In this document: positions 41,533 to 49,947 of the stretch, one piece after another
Position numbering within the stretch: the first letter of the stretch is position 1
How the letters are laid out: each line of letters starts with the position of its first letter
Assembly (NCBI GenBank): GCA_937867335.1
Contig: CALMKX010000094.1
Location: forward strand, 1-57,876
Reading direction: 5' to 3'
Source: an uncultured Acidobacteriota bacterium
Lineage (GTDB): Bacteria > Acidobacteriota > Thermoanaerobaculia > Multivoradales > SZUA-115
Length of the DNA stretch: 57,876 nucleotides
The notes under the pieces: generated by a model
What the model was told of the DNA's origin: nothing
Databases searched by the model: none
The model's input: the letters and a program-made list of their open reading frames with translations, nothing else
Program-made: the position numbers and the translations under genes

Positions 41533-41541
41533 CTCCACTCG

Positions 41542-42699
41542 CTACAGGGGCCGCAGAAAGGCGCCTCCGGGCAGGCGCCGGAGCTCGCCCCCCAGCTCGA
41601 GTTCCAAGAGCAGCGCAGCCGTCTCGGCGCTGCTGAGCCCCGTCTTCTCGGCGATCTCTTCGGGATAGAGCGGTTGAGTGGGCAGGAACAGCGCGAGGAG
41701 ACGCTCGGCTGGGCTCCGGGACGCTGCCGGCTCCGCCCTGGGCCCTCGCGCGACCGGCGGCTCCTGGGTCAGTCCCAGGCTCTCGAGTAGATCTCCCGGG
41801 TGGAGCGCCACGTGGGCGCCGGCCCGAATCAAGCCATTCGGCCCTTCCGAGCCAGGCTCGAAGAGACGTCCGGGAATGGCCCAAAGGTCTCGCCCGAGGT
41901 CGAGCGCCAGCCGCGCCGTGCCGAGAGAGCCGGAGCGGGCGGTGGCGCGGGCCACCAGCGTGGCCTGGGAGAGCGCCGCGAGAATGCGGTTGCGCACCGG
42001 GAACTGCCAGCGGGCCGGCGGCGTTCCCGGCGGATACTCCGAGAGCAGCGCCCCGCGCTCGGCGAGCTCGGCCGCCAGCCGCCGATGGCCGGACGGATAG
42101 TCCACCCCGAGACCACATCCGAGGACGGCGACCGTCCTGCCCTCGGGGACGGTGAGAGCAGACTGATGGGCCGCGGCGTCGATCCCCGTGGCGAAGCCCG
42201 AGACGATGGTGACTCCGGCCCTGGCGAGCTCGCGGGCGAAGAGGCGCGTTACCTCGAGGCCGTAGAGATCTGCGCGGCGCGAGCCCACCACGGTCAGGGC
42301 TGGGCCGGCCGGCAGCTCGCCGCGCAGATAGAGCACCGGTGGCGGCAGGCTGAGCTCCTTCAAGGGTGGGGGGTAGTCGGCGTCGGCCAGGGTGAGGATT
42401 CGGGCGCCGAAGCCGGCCGCTCGCTCGCCCTCCCGCTCGGCCAGCTCGGGCGCCAGGCCACGGAGCTCGAGAGCCCGCTCCAGCGCTTCTCGAGAGACGC
42501 CGCAGCGCTCGGCGAGCGCCAGATTCGGAGCCCCTCGAGCCCGACAATCGACCCACTCCTCGAGGCAGGAAGCCAGGCGATAGGCCGAGCCGTTCGGTAG
42601 GTCCCGCCGGAGATTCAAGGCGATGAGCAAGTCGCGATAGGCCGGCTCGAACCGGGCCTCGCGGTCTTGAGCCTTCCCTTTGCATCGACGCTTCGACAT
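41542..42699 (-). CDS. dprA: DNA processing protein DprA
   Basis: The 385-residue protein loads RecA on incoming single-stranded DNA in natural transformation. A SAM-like N-terminal part is followed by the Rossmann core: VVGSRRADLYG, VSGFATGIDAAAH and GCGLGVDYPSGHRRL, with PVRNRILAALS and GLIRAGAHV further on. A C-terminal winged-helix (DML1) ends GGELRRLPGGAFL. ATG 42699 was chosen because GGGAGG lies about 8 bases upstream; an in-frame GTG at 42708 overlaps that site. Presence with a type IV pilus locus in the same window fits competence. Confidence 0.93.
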   Translation of the reverse strand: MSKRRCKGKAQDREARFEPAYRDLLIALNLRRDLPNGSAYRLASCLEEWVDCRARGAPNLALAERCGVSREALERALELRGLAPELAEREGERAAGFGARILTLADADYPPPLKELSLPPPVLYLRGELPAGPALTVVGSRRADLYGLEVTRLFARELARAGVTIVSGFATGIDAAAHQSALTVPEGRTVAVLGCGLGVDYPSGHRRLAAELAERGALLSEYPPGTPPARWQFPVRNRILAALSQATLVARATARSGSLGTARLALDLGRDLWAIPGRLFEPGSEGPNGLIRAGAHVALHPGDLLESLGLTQEPPVARGPRAEPAASRSPAERLLALFLPTQPLYPEEIAEKTGLSSAETAALLLELELGGELRRLPGGAFLRPL

Positions 42700-42833
42700 G
42701 GCTGGCACCTCCCTTGCAGCCGCCTTCTGCCGCTTCAGATCCGACTAAGGAGAGGCAAATCGCCAACAAATCCTTTCGCGGCGGTCCAAAGACCTGTCGG
42801 GCGGCGGCTGCGGAGGCGCCTCGGGGGCTCGTA

Positions 42834-42839
42834 TATACT
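42834..42839 (+). promoter_or_regulatory. -10 element for the TPR lipoprotein operon
   Basis: TATACT stands out in the GC-rich 259-base gap between dprA and the lipoprotein. No convincing -35 is present. Between it and the gene a 25-codon frame (GTG 42864 to TGA 42941) is open, but lacks a ribosome site. Confidence 0.35.
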
Positions 42840-42958
42840 CGCGGGCGAAGGTATCGACCCAGAGTGAGCCGCTTGCGAAATCGCCTGCAGGAGGCCGAGA
42901 AGGCCGCTGGCAAGCGATCGGCCTGGTCGCTGGTCCGTTGACTGGCAGGAGAGCACGC

Positions 42959-43390
42959 ATGGTTCGCATCATCACAGCCTGGTCCCTCCTGATCGTCGCA
43001 GGGGTGAGCCTGGGCGCCTGCTCGGGCTACGGCAAACCCGAGCACCCGTCTTCCCAGCTCGCCTTCGGAGTCTCGATGGCCCGCCGGGGCTTGTGGAGCG
43101 AGGCCCAATTCCGCTTCGAGCAGGCCCGGCATCAGGATCCAGCCAATCCCCGCATTCTCAACAACCTGGCCGTGGCCAACGAAGCCCTGGGCCGTTTCGA
43201 GGACGCCCAGCGCTACTACCAGGAAGCCCTGAAGAGCGCCCCCGGCGATCCCGATATCAAACGGAACTACGCGCGCTTCATCGAGTTCTACCAGAGCTAC
43301 ACCACCGGCAAGAGCCCGGAGGGAGAGAAGCCCTCCGAGAAGAAGCCGGGTGAGAAGTCCAGAGGCGGGACGGGTCAGCCTCAGGGCTAG
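42959..43390 (+). CDS. TPR-repeat lipoprotein
   Basis: The protein has 143 residues from ATG 42959, with CAGGAGAG upstream. Signal peptide ITAWSLLIVAGVSLGAC has a clear lipobox (LGAC). Two or three TPR units follow: SSQLAFGVSMARRGLWSEAQFRFEQARHQ is the first, then NPRILNNLAVANEALGRFEDAQRYYQEALKS. The tail is a Lys/Glu/Gly-rich stretch (KSPEGEKPSEKKPGEK). It heads a three-gene envelope operon with an exported protein and a large outer-membrane fusion; it is probably an assembly or scaffold factor. Confidence 0.8.
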   Translation: MVRIITAWSLLIVAGVSLGACSGYGKPEHPSSQLAFGVSMARRGLWSEAQFRFEQARHQDPANPRILNNLAVANEALGRFEDAQRYYQEALKSAPGDPDIKRNYARFIEFYQSYTTGKSPEGEKPSEKKPGEKSRGGTGQPQG

Positions 43391-43431
43391 GCGAGCGACT
43401 CGATCTCGGATACTCCGACACGGGAGTTGTC

Positions 43432-44124
43432 ATGATCCGGCTACTGGCAAGAGTGTTTTGCCTCTCGATCCTCCTCGCCGCTCCGGTGGTCGCTGAGACC
43501 ACCGAGGTGCGGCTTCAGCTGCCGCAGCGAGCCCGGCTCGACCTGACCGGCCGGCGTTCGATCACGCTCGCCCCCTTCCTGGTCGTGAGCCAGGAGGGTA
43601 GCGAGGGCGTGCGGGGTCGCAACATCGATGTTCAGCGGGAATTCGAGCGCTACCTGCTCAAGCTGCTACGGCGCGACACCAACCTCAAAGTGCTGCCGAG
43701 CGGACCGGTGGACTATCCGGTTTTCGACAGCGAGAAGCTCGCTCATGAAGAGGATTTCTGGGCCGCGCTGGGTGAACGGACGCAAGCAGACCTGATCCTC
43801 GGCGGCAGCCTGGACTTCGACATCCAGGATCGCACCGGCTACCGAACCGAGGAGTACACCCTGCCCTACGATGGCCGGACCTACCAGCGCCAGGTGCTGG
43901 TGGAGCAGACCGGTTTCGAGTACGACATCCTGATGCAGGTCTTCGACGGTCGCAACGGCAAGATCCTGTACTCCGCCAATTTCAAGGATTTCCAGAGCCT
44001 CGATGGCGAGCAGGCGGACCCCTTGAAGGGCATGTTTGAAAACCTCTACGCGCTCGAGGATCGGATCGTCAACATCTTCGTCCAGAAGACCGTTGAAGGG
44101 ACCCGAGTGCTGTTTGGCAAGTAG
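43432..44124 (+). CDS. Exported protein of unknown function
   Basis: The protein has 230 residues from ATG 43432 with GGGAG upstream. The signal peptide is LARVFCLSILLAAPVVAET. The mature part alternates strands and helices: SITLAPFLVVSQEG, DVQREFERYLLKLLRRDTNLKVL, ADLILGGSLDFDI, then FEYDILMQVFDGRNGKILYSANF. The pattern (an ordered list of kinase-like strand, then helix EFERYL, then ADLILGG and a strand pair reporting on a quantity) recalls CsgG/FlgT-like proteins that gauge or build outer-membrane complexes, but I cannot assign a family. It lies between a TPR lipoprotein and an outer-membrane barrel gene. Confidence 0.65.
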   Translation: MIRLLARVFCLSILLAAPVVAETTEVRLQLPQRARLDLTGRRSITLAPFLVVSQEGSEGVRGRNIDVQREFERYLLKLLRRDTNLKVLPSGPVDYPVFDSEKLAHEEDFWAALGERTQADLILGGSLDFDIQDRTGYRTEEYTLPYDGRTYQRQVLVEQTGFEYDILMQVFDGRNGKILYSANFKDFQSLDGEQADPLKGMFENLYALEDRIVNIFVQKTVEGTRVLFGK

Positions 44125-44161
44125 CCGCTCTGGAGTGATCGGTTCGGAAAGGAGAACCTGC

Positions 44162-47095
44162 GTGCCTCGTCTCCGCCGAAGGCTGTTTTGTCTCGCTTTC
44201 GTGTCGATGACTGCTGCTCTGGCGCTGTGGCCCCAACCGGCCCGGGCGCAGTACAGCTACTTTGGTCAGAACAAGGTCCGCTATGACAAGTTCCAGTGGA
44301 CGATCTACCACTCGCCTCACTTCGACGTCTACTACGACAAGCGTTCCGAGGCCCTGCTGCAGAAGGTGGTTTCCTTCGCCGAGAGCGCCTACGATCAACT
44401 GTCGCGGGACTTCGATCACCAGATCAAGAAGCCCACGCCACTGCTCTTCTTCCGCACCCATTCCGCCTTCGAGCAGAACAACGTCATTCTCAACTTCATC
44501 CCGGAAGGCGTAGGAGCGTTCGCGTCGCCGGCCCGCAACCGCATGGTGCTGCCGGTCGACGAGCCGGATCCGGAGCTGATGCGCCTGATCCTGCACGAGC
44601 TGACCCACATCTTCCAGTACGAGATCCTGTTCCAGGGCAGCCTCTCTCGAGCCGCCGCCGCCCGCCCGCCTCAATGGCTGATGGAGGGCATGGCGAGCTA
44701 CATGGCCCAAGACGAGGAATCTCACGATCGCATGGTGCTGCGCGACGCGGTGGTCAACGATGCCGTGCCGTCGGTGTCGAGCGGAGAGGCCTCCGGCTAC
44801 TTCGCCTACCGCTTCGGCCACGCGGTGTTCGACTACATCGAGGAGCGGTGGGGACGGGAGGGCTTCCTCGACTTCGTCTACGAGTTCAGGAACACCCTCG
44901 GCGCTCGCCCCGAGCGGGCGGTGGAGCGGGCCTTCCGGGTGAAGCCGGAGGATTTCGACACCGACTTCCGCCGCTGGCTGCGCAAGAAGTACCTGAAGCA
45001 GCTGGTGGAGACCGGCGAGCCAAGCGATTTCGGCCGGCCGTTCCGGGTGGATGAGAACACCGACTCGGTGGAGCTCTCGCCCGTGGCCTCGCCCTCGGGA
45101 GACCTGGTGGCGGCCTTCAGCTACCAGCGGCGCGGGCTCGAGATCAGCCTCTTCGACACCAAGCAGCGGCGGCAGGTGAAAGTGCTCACGGGAGGGCCGA
45201 CCACTCGCTACCAGTACGTGGTCGCCCAGGCCGTGACGGTGGCTCGGCGCATGGGCAGCGACCTTGCGTTCTCTCCGGACGGCAACCGGCTGGCCGTCTT
45301 CGCCCGCCGGGAGGGGGGGCGCGTGCTGCTGTTGTTCGACGTCTTGAACGGAGGCGTCGACCGGCAGATCTCCATGGACGTGGAGCAGCAGTTCTCGCTC
45401 GCGTGGAGCCCGGACGGCAAGAAGATCGCCTTCTCCGGCAACCGTGAAGGCAACTTCGACATCTACCTGTTGGACCTCGAGAGCGGCGCGCTCGAACAGC
45501 TGACGAAGGACCCCACCTTCGACGGCTCACCGGCCTTCTCGCCGGACGGTAAATCGCTGGTGTTCAGCTCGGTGGTGGGAGACTGGACCAAGCTCTACCG
45601 AATCGACCTCGCGGATCCCACCCAGCGCTACCAACTCACCACCGGCGACTCGAACGACAAGGACGCGGTCTACTCGCCCGACGGGAAGCGGCTCTACTTC
45701 ACATCGGATCGGGTGGGTGGGGTCGACAACATTTTCGGCCTCGACCTCGCGAGCGGTCAGCTCAGCCAGTACACCAACGTGGTGACGGGATGCTTCACGC
45801 CGACGGTCCTGACTCGGCCGGACGGCAAGGAGAGCCTGGTCTACGCCGGCCTGTGGAAGGGCGGTTATCGGCTCTACCTGAACGAGCTCGAAGAGCCCTC
45901 AGCGGCGCCGGTGAAGACGGAGATCGCCCAGCAGCCCACCAAGCCGGAGGAGCTCAAGCCCTTCCAGCCGGCGATCGAGGTCACCCTCGACGACGCCAAC
46001 AAGGAGAAGTACGGCCTGGGCAAGTTCTTCCTCGAGGACGCCGACACCTACATCGCGGTCGACAATAACCAGACCGTGCTGGGACAGATCTACCTCGGCT
46101 TCTCGGACTACCTCGGCGACCGGCGGATCAACGCCATCCTGTCGTCGTTCGACGCGCTCTCGAACTACAACATCACCTACCTCGACTTGCGCCGGCGTAC
46201 TCAGTGGGGCGGGACTCTCTACGACAACCGAAACTTCGCCTTCCTGCGCGATCCGATCACGGGGCAGATCATCGACCGTCGGCAAGTCAATCGCGTCACC
46301 GGCATCGAGGGCTTCCTGCAGCGCCCCTTCAGCCTCTACAGCCGCGTCGAGGTGGGGCTCGGCTACTTGTCGAGGAACGTCGTCGCGGTGCGGGTCAACC
46401 CCGACTTCCCGAACGTCGGCGGGCCGCTCGAGTTCACCGTCTTCAACGACGACGAGCCCTATGTGCGAGCCTCTTTCGTCAATGACTCGGCGTTCTATGC
46501 AGGCTACGACGCCGTGGCGGGCCGCCGCTGGCGCGTCGATGCCACCTGGGCTCCGAGCCAGCACGGCGGTGGCACCGCCTTCAGCGAGATCTCCGCGGAC
46601 TACCGCCAGTACTTCTCCACCACGTTGCGCAGCGGTTTCGCCGTGCGTGGCTTCGCCGCCGCGCTCGACGGCAACAGCGTGCAGCCGCTCTTCCTCGGCG
46701 GCGACACCATTCGCGGCTTCGACTTCCAGTCGCTGGTGGGCGATCGGGTGGCGCTGGTCAACGTCGAGTACCGCTTCCCCCTGCTCGATATCGTGGCCAC
46801 TCCGATTCTTGCCTTCCGGGGGATTCGCGGTCGAGTCTTCCTCGATGTTGCCGCTGTCTGGCTCAAGGACATCGGAACCCTCCGCTCCGACGGCCAGGGG
46901 GGCGTGGTGAAGGACAGCTATCGCTTCTGGGACAGCGACAACAACCGGCTGAAGGACGGTATCGGCGTCTATGGTTGGGGCTTCACGGTCAATTTCCTCG
47001 GCCTGGATCTGAACTGGGACTTCAGCAAGCGGTGGGACGGGCGGGAGACTTTCGGAGGCACGCAGACATCGTTCTACATCGGCACCCGCTTCTAG
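44162..47095 (+). CDS. Zinc metallopeptidase - TolB-like propeller - outer-membrane beta-barrel fusion
   Basis: The protein has 977 residues from GTG 44162 with AAAGGAG 7 bases upstream. After a signal peptide (VSMTAALALWPQPARA) comes a gluzincin-type peptidase with HELTH (H145, E146, H149) and a third ligand Glu near 175 in WLMEGMASY. Residues about 290-610 are a TolB/PD40 propeller, seen as repeated LAFSPDGNRLAVF, LAWSPDGKKIAFS, PAFSPDGKSLVFS and AVYSPDGKRLYFT. The last 330 residues are an outer-membrane barrel of the Omp85/surface-antigen type with the FLGGDTIRGFDF region and a C-terminal Phe (TSFYIGTRF). It probably acts on proteins or peptides at the inner face of the outer membrane; substrate unknown. 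Confidence 0.8.
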   Translation: MPRLRRRLFCLAFVSMTAALALWPQPARAQYSYFGQNKVRYDKFQWTIYHSPHFDVYYDKRSEALLQKVVSFAESAYDQLSRDFDHQIKKPTPLLFFRTHSAFEQNNVILNFIPEGVGAFASPARNRMVLPVDEPDPELMRLILHELTHIFQYEILFQGSLSRAAAARPPQWLMEGMASYMAQDEESHDRMVLRDAVVNDAVPSVSSGEASGYFAYRFGHAVFDYIEERWGREGFLDFVYEFRNTLGARPERAVERAFRVKPEDFDTDFRRWLRKKYLKQLVETGEPSDFGRPFRVDENTDSVELSPVASPSGDLVAAFSYQRRGLEISLFDTKQRRQVKVLTGGPTTRYQYVVAQAVTVARRMGSDLAFSPDGNRLAVFARREGGRVLLLFDVLNGGVDRQISMDVEQQFSLAWSPDGKKIAFSGNREGNFDIYLLDLESGALEQLTKDPTFDGSPAFSPDGKSLVFSSVVGDWTKLYRIDLADPTQRYQLTTGDSNDKDAVYSPDGKRLYFTSDRVGGVDNIFGLDLASGQLSQYTNVVTGCFTPTVLTRPDGKESLVYAGLWKGGYRLYLNELEEPSAAPVKTEIAQQPTKPEELKPFQPAIEVTLDDANKEKYGLGKFFLEDADTYIAVDNNQTVLGQIYLGFSDYLGDRRINAILSSFDALSNYNITYLDLRRRTQWGGTLYDNRNFAFLRDPITGQIIDRRQVNRVTGIEGFLQRPFSLYSRVEVGLGYLSRNVVAVRVNPDFPNVGGPLEFTVFNDDEPYVRASFVNDSAFYAGYDAVAGRRWRVDATWAPSQHGGGTAFSEISADYRQYFSTTLRSGFAVRGFAAALDGNSVQPLFLGGDTIRGFDFQSLVGDRVALVNVEYRFPLLDIVATPILAFRGIRGRVFLDVAAVWLKDIGTLRSDGQGGVVKDSYRFWDSDNNRLKDGIGVYGWGFTVNFLGLDLNWDFSKRWDGRETFGGTQTSFYIGTRF

Positions 47096-47127
47096 GAGCG
47101 TCCTTGGCCCTCAGGCCGGGGACGCTC
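47096..47127 (+). terminator. Compound hairpin after the barrel fusion gene
   Basis: Outer stem GAGCGTCC/GGACGCTC and inner stem GGCC/GGCC with a CTCA loop form a two-step hairpin directly after the stop codon. No U-tract. Confidence 0.5.
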
Positions 47128-47239
47128 TCAGCTCGCTCCCGGCGGGCTGATAAGCTCCTGGCCTTGGCCTCGCCCAGAGCAGGTCCGCAGAGCGCGGACT
47201 TGTGAGCCCGACGAGGCAGGGATAGACTCTCCCAAATTT

Positions 47240-48004
47240 ATGCAGATCGAGGTCCTAGGCGCTTGTGGCGGCGAGGTTCCTGAGTTCAGGCTTACGAGCC
47301 TGCTCCTGAACGAGCGCCTGGCCCTGGACGCCGGCTCCCTGACTCGAGCCCTGCCGATCGAGCGCCAGGCGGCTGTGCGTTCGATCGTGCTCAGCCACTC
47401 CCACGTCGACCACATCGCATCGCTACCGTTCTTCATCGAGAACGTCTACCCGCTGCATCGGGAAGCGGTGGCGATCTACGCCTCCAGGGCCACCATCGAG
47501 GGCGTCCACCGCCACCTCTTCAACGACACCCTGTGGCCGGATTTCACCCGCCTGCCGAGCGACCGCCGCTCCGCCGTGCGCTTCCAGGAGATTCGGGCGG
47601 GCGATCCTTTCGAGGTGGCCGGTATCCGATTGACGCCGATACCGGTGAGCCACACGGTACCCACCTTCGGCTTTCTCCTGGAGCAGAACGGTCGCTCCGT
47701 GTTGTGGTCGAGCGATACCGGGCCCACCGAGGAGCTCTGGCGCGTGGCGCGCCGGGCTCCGGGGCTCGAGCAGGTCTTCCTCGAGACCAGTTTCGACAAT
47801 GCCCGTCAAGAGCTGGCGGACCTCTCGCAGCACCTGACTCCGCGGACGCTGGCCCGGGAGCTGGCCAAGCTCGAAGTCGAGGTGCCGGTGCTGCTGCATC
47901 ACCTCAAGCCTGCCAGTCGGGAGCTCATTCTGAGCGAGGTCGCCGAGCTCGAGGATCCGCGCCTCGGCTTCGTGGAGCAGGGCAGGACCTATACTTTCGG
48001 CTGA
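47240..48004 (+). CDS. Metallo-beta-lactamase-fold hydrolase, class II cyclic-nucleotide phosphodiesterase-like
   Basis: The 254-residue cytosolic protein has the MBL signature IVLSHSHVDHIASLPFFIENV, a second-shell His in PIPVSHTVPTFGF, the bridging Asp in WSSDTGPTEEL and a last His in LLHHLKP. The long loop and overall length fit the PDE class II branch (CpdB-type/yeast PDE1-like), which hydrolyses cAMP or related nucleotides, but RNase Z-like activity cannot be excluded. Little leader is available: TAGACT lies 11 bases before ATG 47240. Its 3' end is followed closely by another MBL gene. Confidence 0.75.
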   Translation: MQIEVLGACGGEVPEFRLTSLLLNERLALDAGSLTRALPIERQAAVRSIVLSHSHVDHIASLPFFIENVYPLHREAVAIYASRATIEGVHRHLFNDTLWPDFTRLPSDRRSAVRFQEIRAGDPFEVAGIRLTPIPVSHTVPTFGFLLEQNGRSVLWSSDTGPTEELWRVARRAPGLEQVFLETSFDNARQELADLSQHLTPRTLARELAKLEVEVPVLLHHLKPASRELILSEVAELEDPRLGFVEQGRTYTFG

Positions 48005-48087
48005 TTCGAAACCCCGCTCGAGAGCTCGGCCAGACGCTCCTGCCAAGGCCGCTCGAGCCCGAACCCTGGAGAGAGCCGGGGCGCCGC

Positions 48088-48936
48088 TTGCAGCCGTCGC
48101 TTTTCGACCTTGAACCCCGGCCGCCGTCCACGCGGCGAGCCCCGTCGTCGGCTCCACCTCTCCGTGTCTGTGTGCTTGGCTCGGGCTCGGGCGGCAATGC
48201 CGTGGTGCTCGAGTCCGGTTCCGCCCGGCTCCTGATCGATGCCGGCTTCTCCTGCCGCGAGATCGAGCGGCGGATGGCTCAGCGCGGAGCCGACCCCACC
48301 TCCTTCAAGTCGGTGTTCTTGACCCATGAGCACGACGATCACTGCCGGGGCATCGATCGCTTCTGCCGCCGCTTCGGAGCGAGCCTACACGCGACCGCTG
48401 GCACCCTGGCCGGGCTGCCCCTCTCGGAAGCTGCGGCGGGAGCCGCTCGCCCGGTGCGCTCCGGCGAGAAGTACGAGGTGGGTGGCTTCGAGGTGGAGCC
48501 TTTCCTGGTGCCGCACGACGCGCGCGAGCCGGTGGGTGTGGTGGTGGAGGACGCGGCCGGTCGACGCATCGGCCTGGTGGCGGACCTCGGCAGCCGCAGC
48601 CGCCTCGCCTGGGGGCGGCTGGTGGACCTCGACCTGCTGATTCTGGAAACCAACCACGACCTCGACATGCTGCGCAACGGGCCCTATCCCTGGGCGCTCA
48701 AGCAGCGGGTGGCCGGGCGGCACGGCCATCTCTCGAATCACGATGCCGCCGAGGGGCTGACGGAGCTGGTCACCGAGCGGCTCGAGTGCGTGGTGCTCTA
48801 CCACCTGTCGCGCACCAACAACCTGCCGGCCCTGGCAGCCTCGGCGGTCGGCGAGGCTCTCGACCGAGTAAGATCGCCCACGCGAATGGTGGTTTCCGCC
48901 CAGGACGAGCCGACGCCCTGGCTCGAGATCCGGTGA
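48088..48936 (+). CDS. YycJ/WalJ-like metallo-beta-lactamase-fold protein with an N-terminal extension
   Basis: The protein has 282 residues from TTG 48088 (uncertain). The core begins LRVCVLGSGSGGNAVVLESG and has LTHEHDDHCRGIDRF, the loop PHDAREPVGVVVED, DLLILETNHD and LSNHDAAEGL, the YycJ/WalJ family pattern. YycJ has been linked to mismatch repair and chromosome replication in Bacillus. An N-terminal stretch of about 27 residues includes QPSLFDLE, which fits the beta-clamp binding consensus QL[SD]LF. No ribosome site is convincing; the frame remains open back to the previous gene. It is followed by purS after 47 bases. Confidence 0.75.
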   Translation: MQPSLFDLEPRPPSTRRAPSSAPPLRVCVLGSGSGGNAVVLESGSARLLIDAGFSCREIERRMAQRGADPTSFKSVFLTHEHDDHCRGIDRFCRRFGASLHATAGTLAGLPLSEAAAGAARPVRSGEKYEVGGFEVEPFLVPHDAREPVGVVVEDAAGRRIGLVADLGSRSRLAWGRLVDLDLLILETNHDLDMLRNGPYPWALKQRVAGRHGHLSNHDAAEGLTELVTERLECVVLYHLSRTNNLPALAASAVGEALDRVRSPTRMVVSAQDEPTPWLEIR

Positions 48937-48983
48937 GCCGAGAGCCGGGTGGAAGCCGCAAGCTCCCGGAAGGACAATCTGAG

Positions 48984-49223
48984 ATGAAAGCCAGAGTGAC
49001 CGTATTCCCCCGGCCCGAAGTGCTGGATCCCCAAGGCAAAGCGGTGCGCGAGGCTCTGCTCCGCCTCGGCCATGCCGAGGTCGCCGACTTGCGGGCCGGC
49101 AAGTGCTTCGACCTCGAGCTCGCCACGGAAGACCACGAGCTCGCCCGCCGCGAGCTGGCCGAGATGTGCGAGAGGCTGCTCGCCAACCCGCTCGTGGAGC
49201 GCTACGAAATCCAGCTCGGTTGA
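48984..49223 (+). CDS. purS: Phosphoribosylformylglycinamidine synthase, PurS subunit
   Basis: The 79-residue protein starts [20 protein letters not shown], the classic PurS opening, and ends [11 protein letters not shown]. PurS is the small partner that bridges PurQ and PurL in the two-chain-plus-one form of FGAM synthase (step 4 of purine synthesis). ATG 48984 follows GGAAGGA. The purQ gene begins 14 bases later. Confidence 0.95.
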   Translation: MKARVTVFPRPEVLDPQGKAVREALLRLGHAEVADLRAGKCFDLELATEDHELARRELAEMCERLLANPLVERYEIQLG

Positions 49224-49236
49224 GGAGGAGAAGGCG

Positions 49237-49947
49237 ATGAAGTGCGGAGTCGTGCTGCTGCCCGGCAGCAACTGCGATCACGACGTCTACCACGTGCTCA
49301 AACACAGCCTCGGCCAGGAGGTGGTGTACCTCTGGCACCAGGAGGATTCGCTCCAGGGCTGCGAGCTGGTGGTGGTGCCGGGCGGGTTCTCCTACGGCGA
49401 CTACCTGCGGGCCGGAGCCCTGGCGGCAGTCTCGCCCATCCTCGGAGCGGTTCGCCGCCACGCCGAAGCCGGGGGCCTGGTGCTCGGCATCTGCAACGGC
49501 TTCCAGATCCTGCTCGAGGCGGCCCTCCTACCCGGGGCGATGCTGCGGAACCAGTCGCTGCGGTTCCTCTGCCAGGATGTCTACTTGCGGGTGGAGCGGC
49601 AGGACCTGCCCTTCACCCATCGCTATCGCCGCGGCCAGGTGCTGCGCCTGCCGATCGCCCACGCCGAGGGCAACTACACGGCGCCGGCGCCGATTCTCGA
49701 TCAGCTGGAGGCCGAAGGTGGCGTGGTGTTCCGCTACGTTTCGCCGGCCGGGGAGCTCGAGGCGGAGTGGAACGTCAACGGCTCGGCGCGGGCGATCGCC
49801 GGCATCTGCAACCGCGGCGGCAATGTGCTCGGCATGATGCCCCACCCGGAGAGGGCCGCGGAGGAGCTCTTGGGAGGAAGCGACGGCCTGGCTTTGTTCG
49901 AGTCGGCGCTCGAGTCGGCTCACTTGGCCTTGGGGTTGGCGTCGTGA
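49237..49947 (+). CDS. purQ: Phosphoribosylformylglycinamidine synthase, PurQ glutaminase subunit
   Basis: The 236-residue class I glutamine amidotransferase makes ammonia for PurL. Motifs: [17 protein letters not shown], the nucleophile in [13 protein letters not shown], and the His-Glu dyad in [11 protein letters not shown]. It starts [16 protein letters not shown] as usual. ATG 49237 follows GAGGAG. The stop overlaps the GTG start of purL (GTGA), so translation is coupled. Confidence 0.97.
   Translation: MKCGVVLLPGSNCDHDVYHVLKHSLGQEVVYLWHQEDSLQGCELVVVPGGFSYGDYLRAGALAAVSPILGAVRRHAEAGGLVLGICNGFQILLEAALLPGAMLRNQSLRFLCQDVYLRVERQDLPFTHRYRRGQVLRLPIAHAEGNYTAPAPILDQLEAEGGVVFRYVSPAGELEAEWNVNGSARAIAGICNRGGNVLGMMPHPERAAEELLGGSDGLALFESALESAHLALGLAS

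Noticed and set aside
42864-42941. 25-codon frame upstream of the TPR lipoprotein.
   Set aside because: No ribosome site and no recognisable peptide; it may be a chance frame in the leader.
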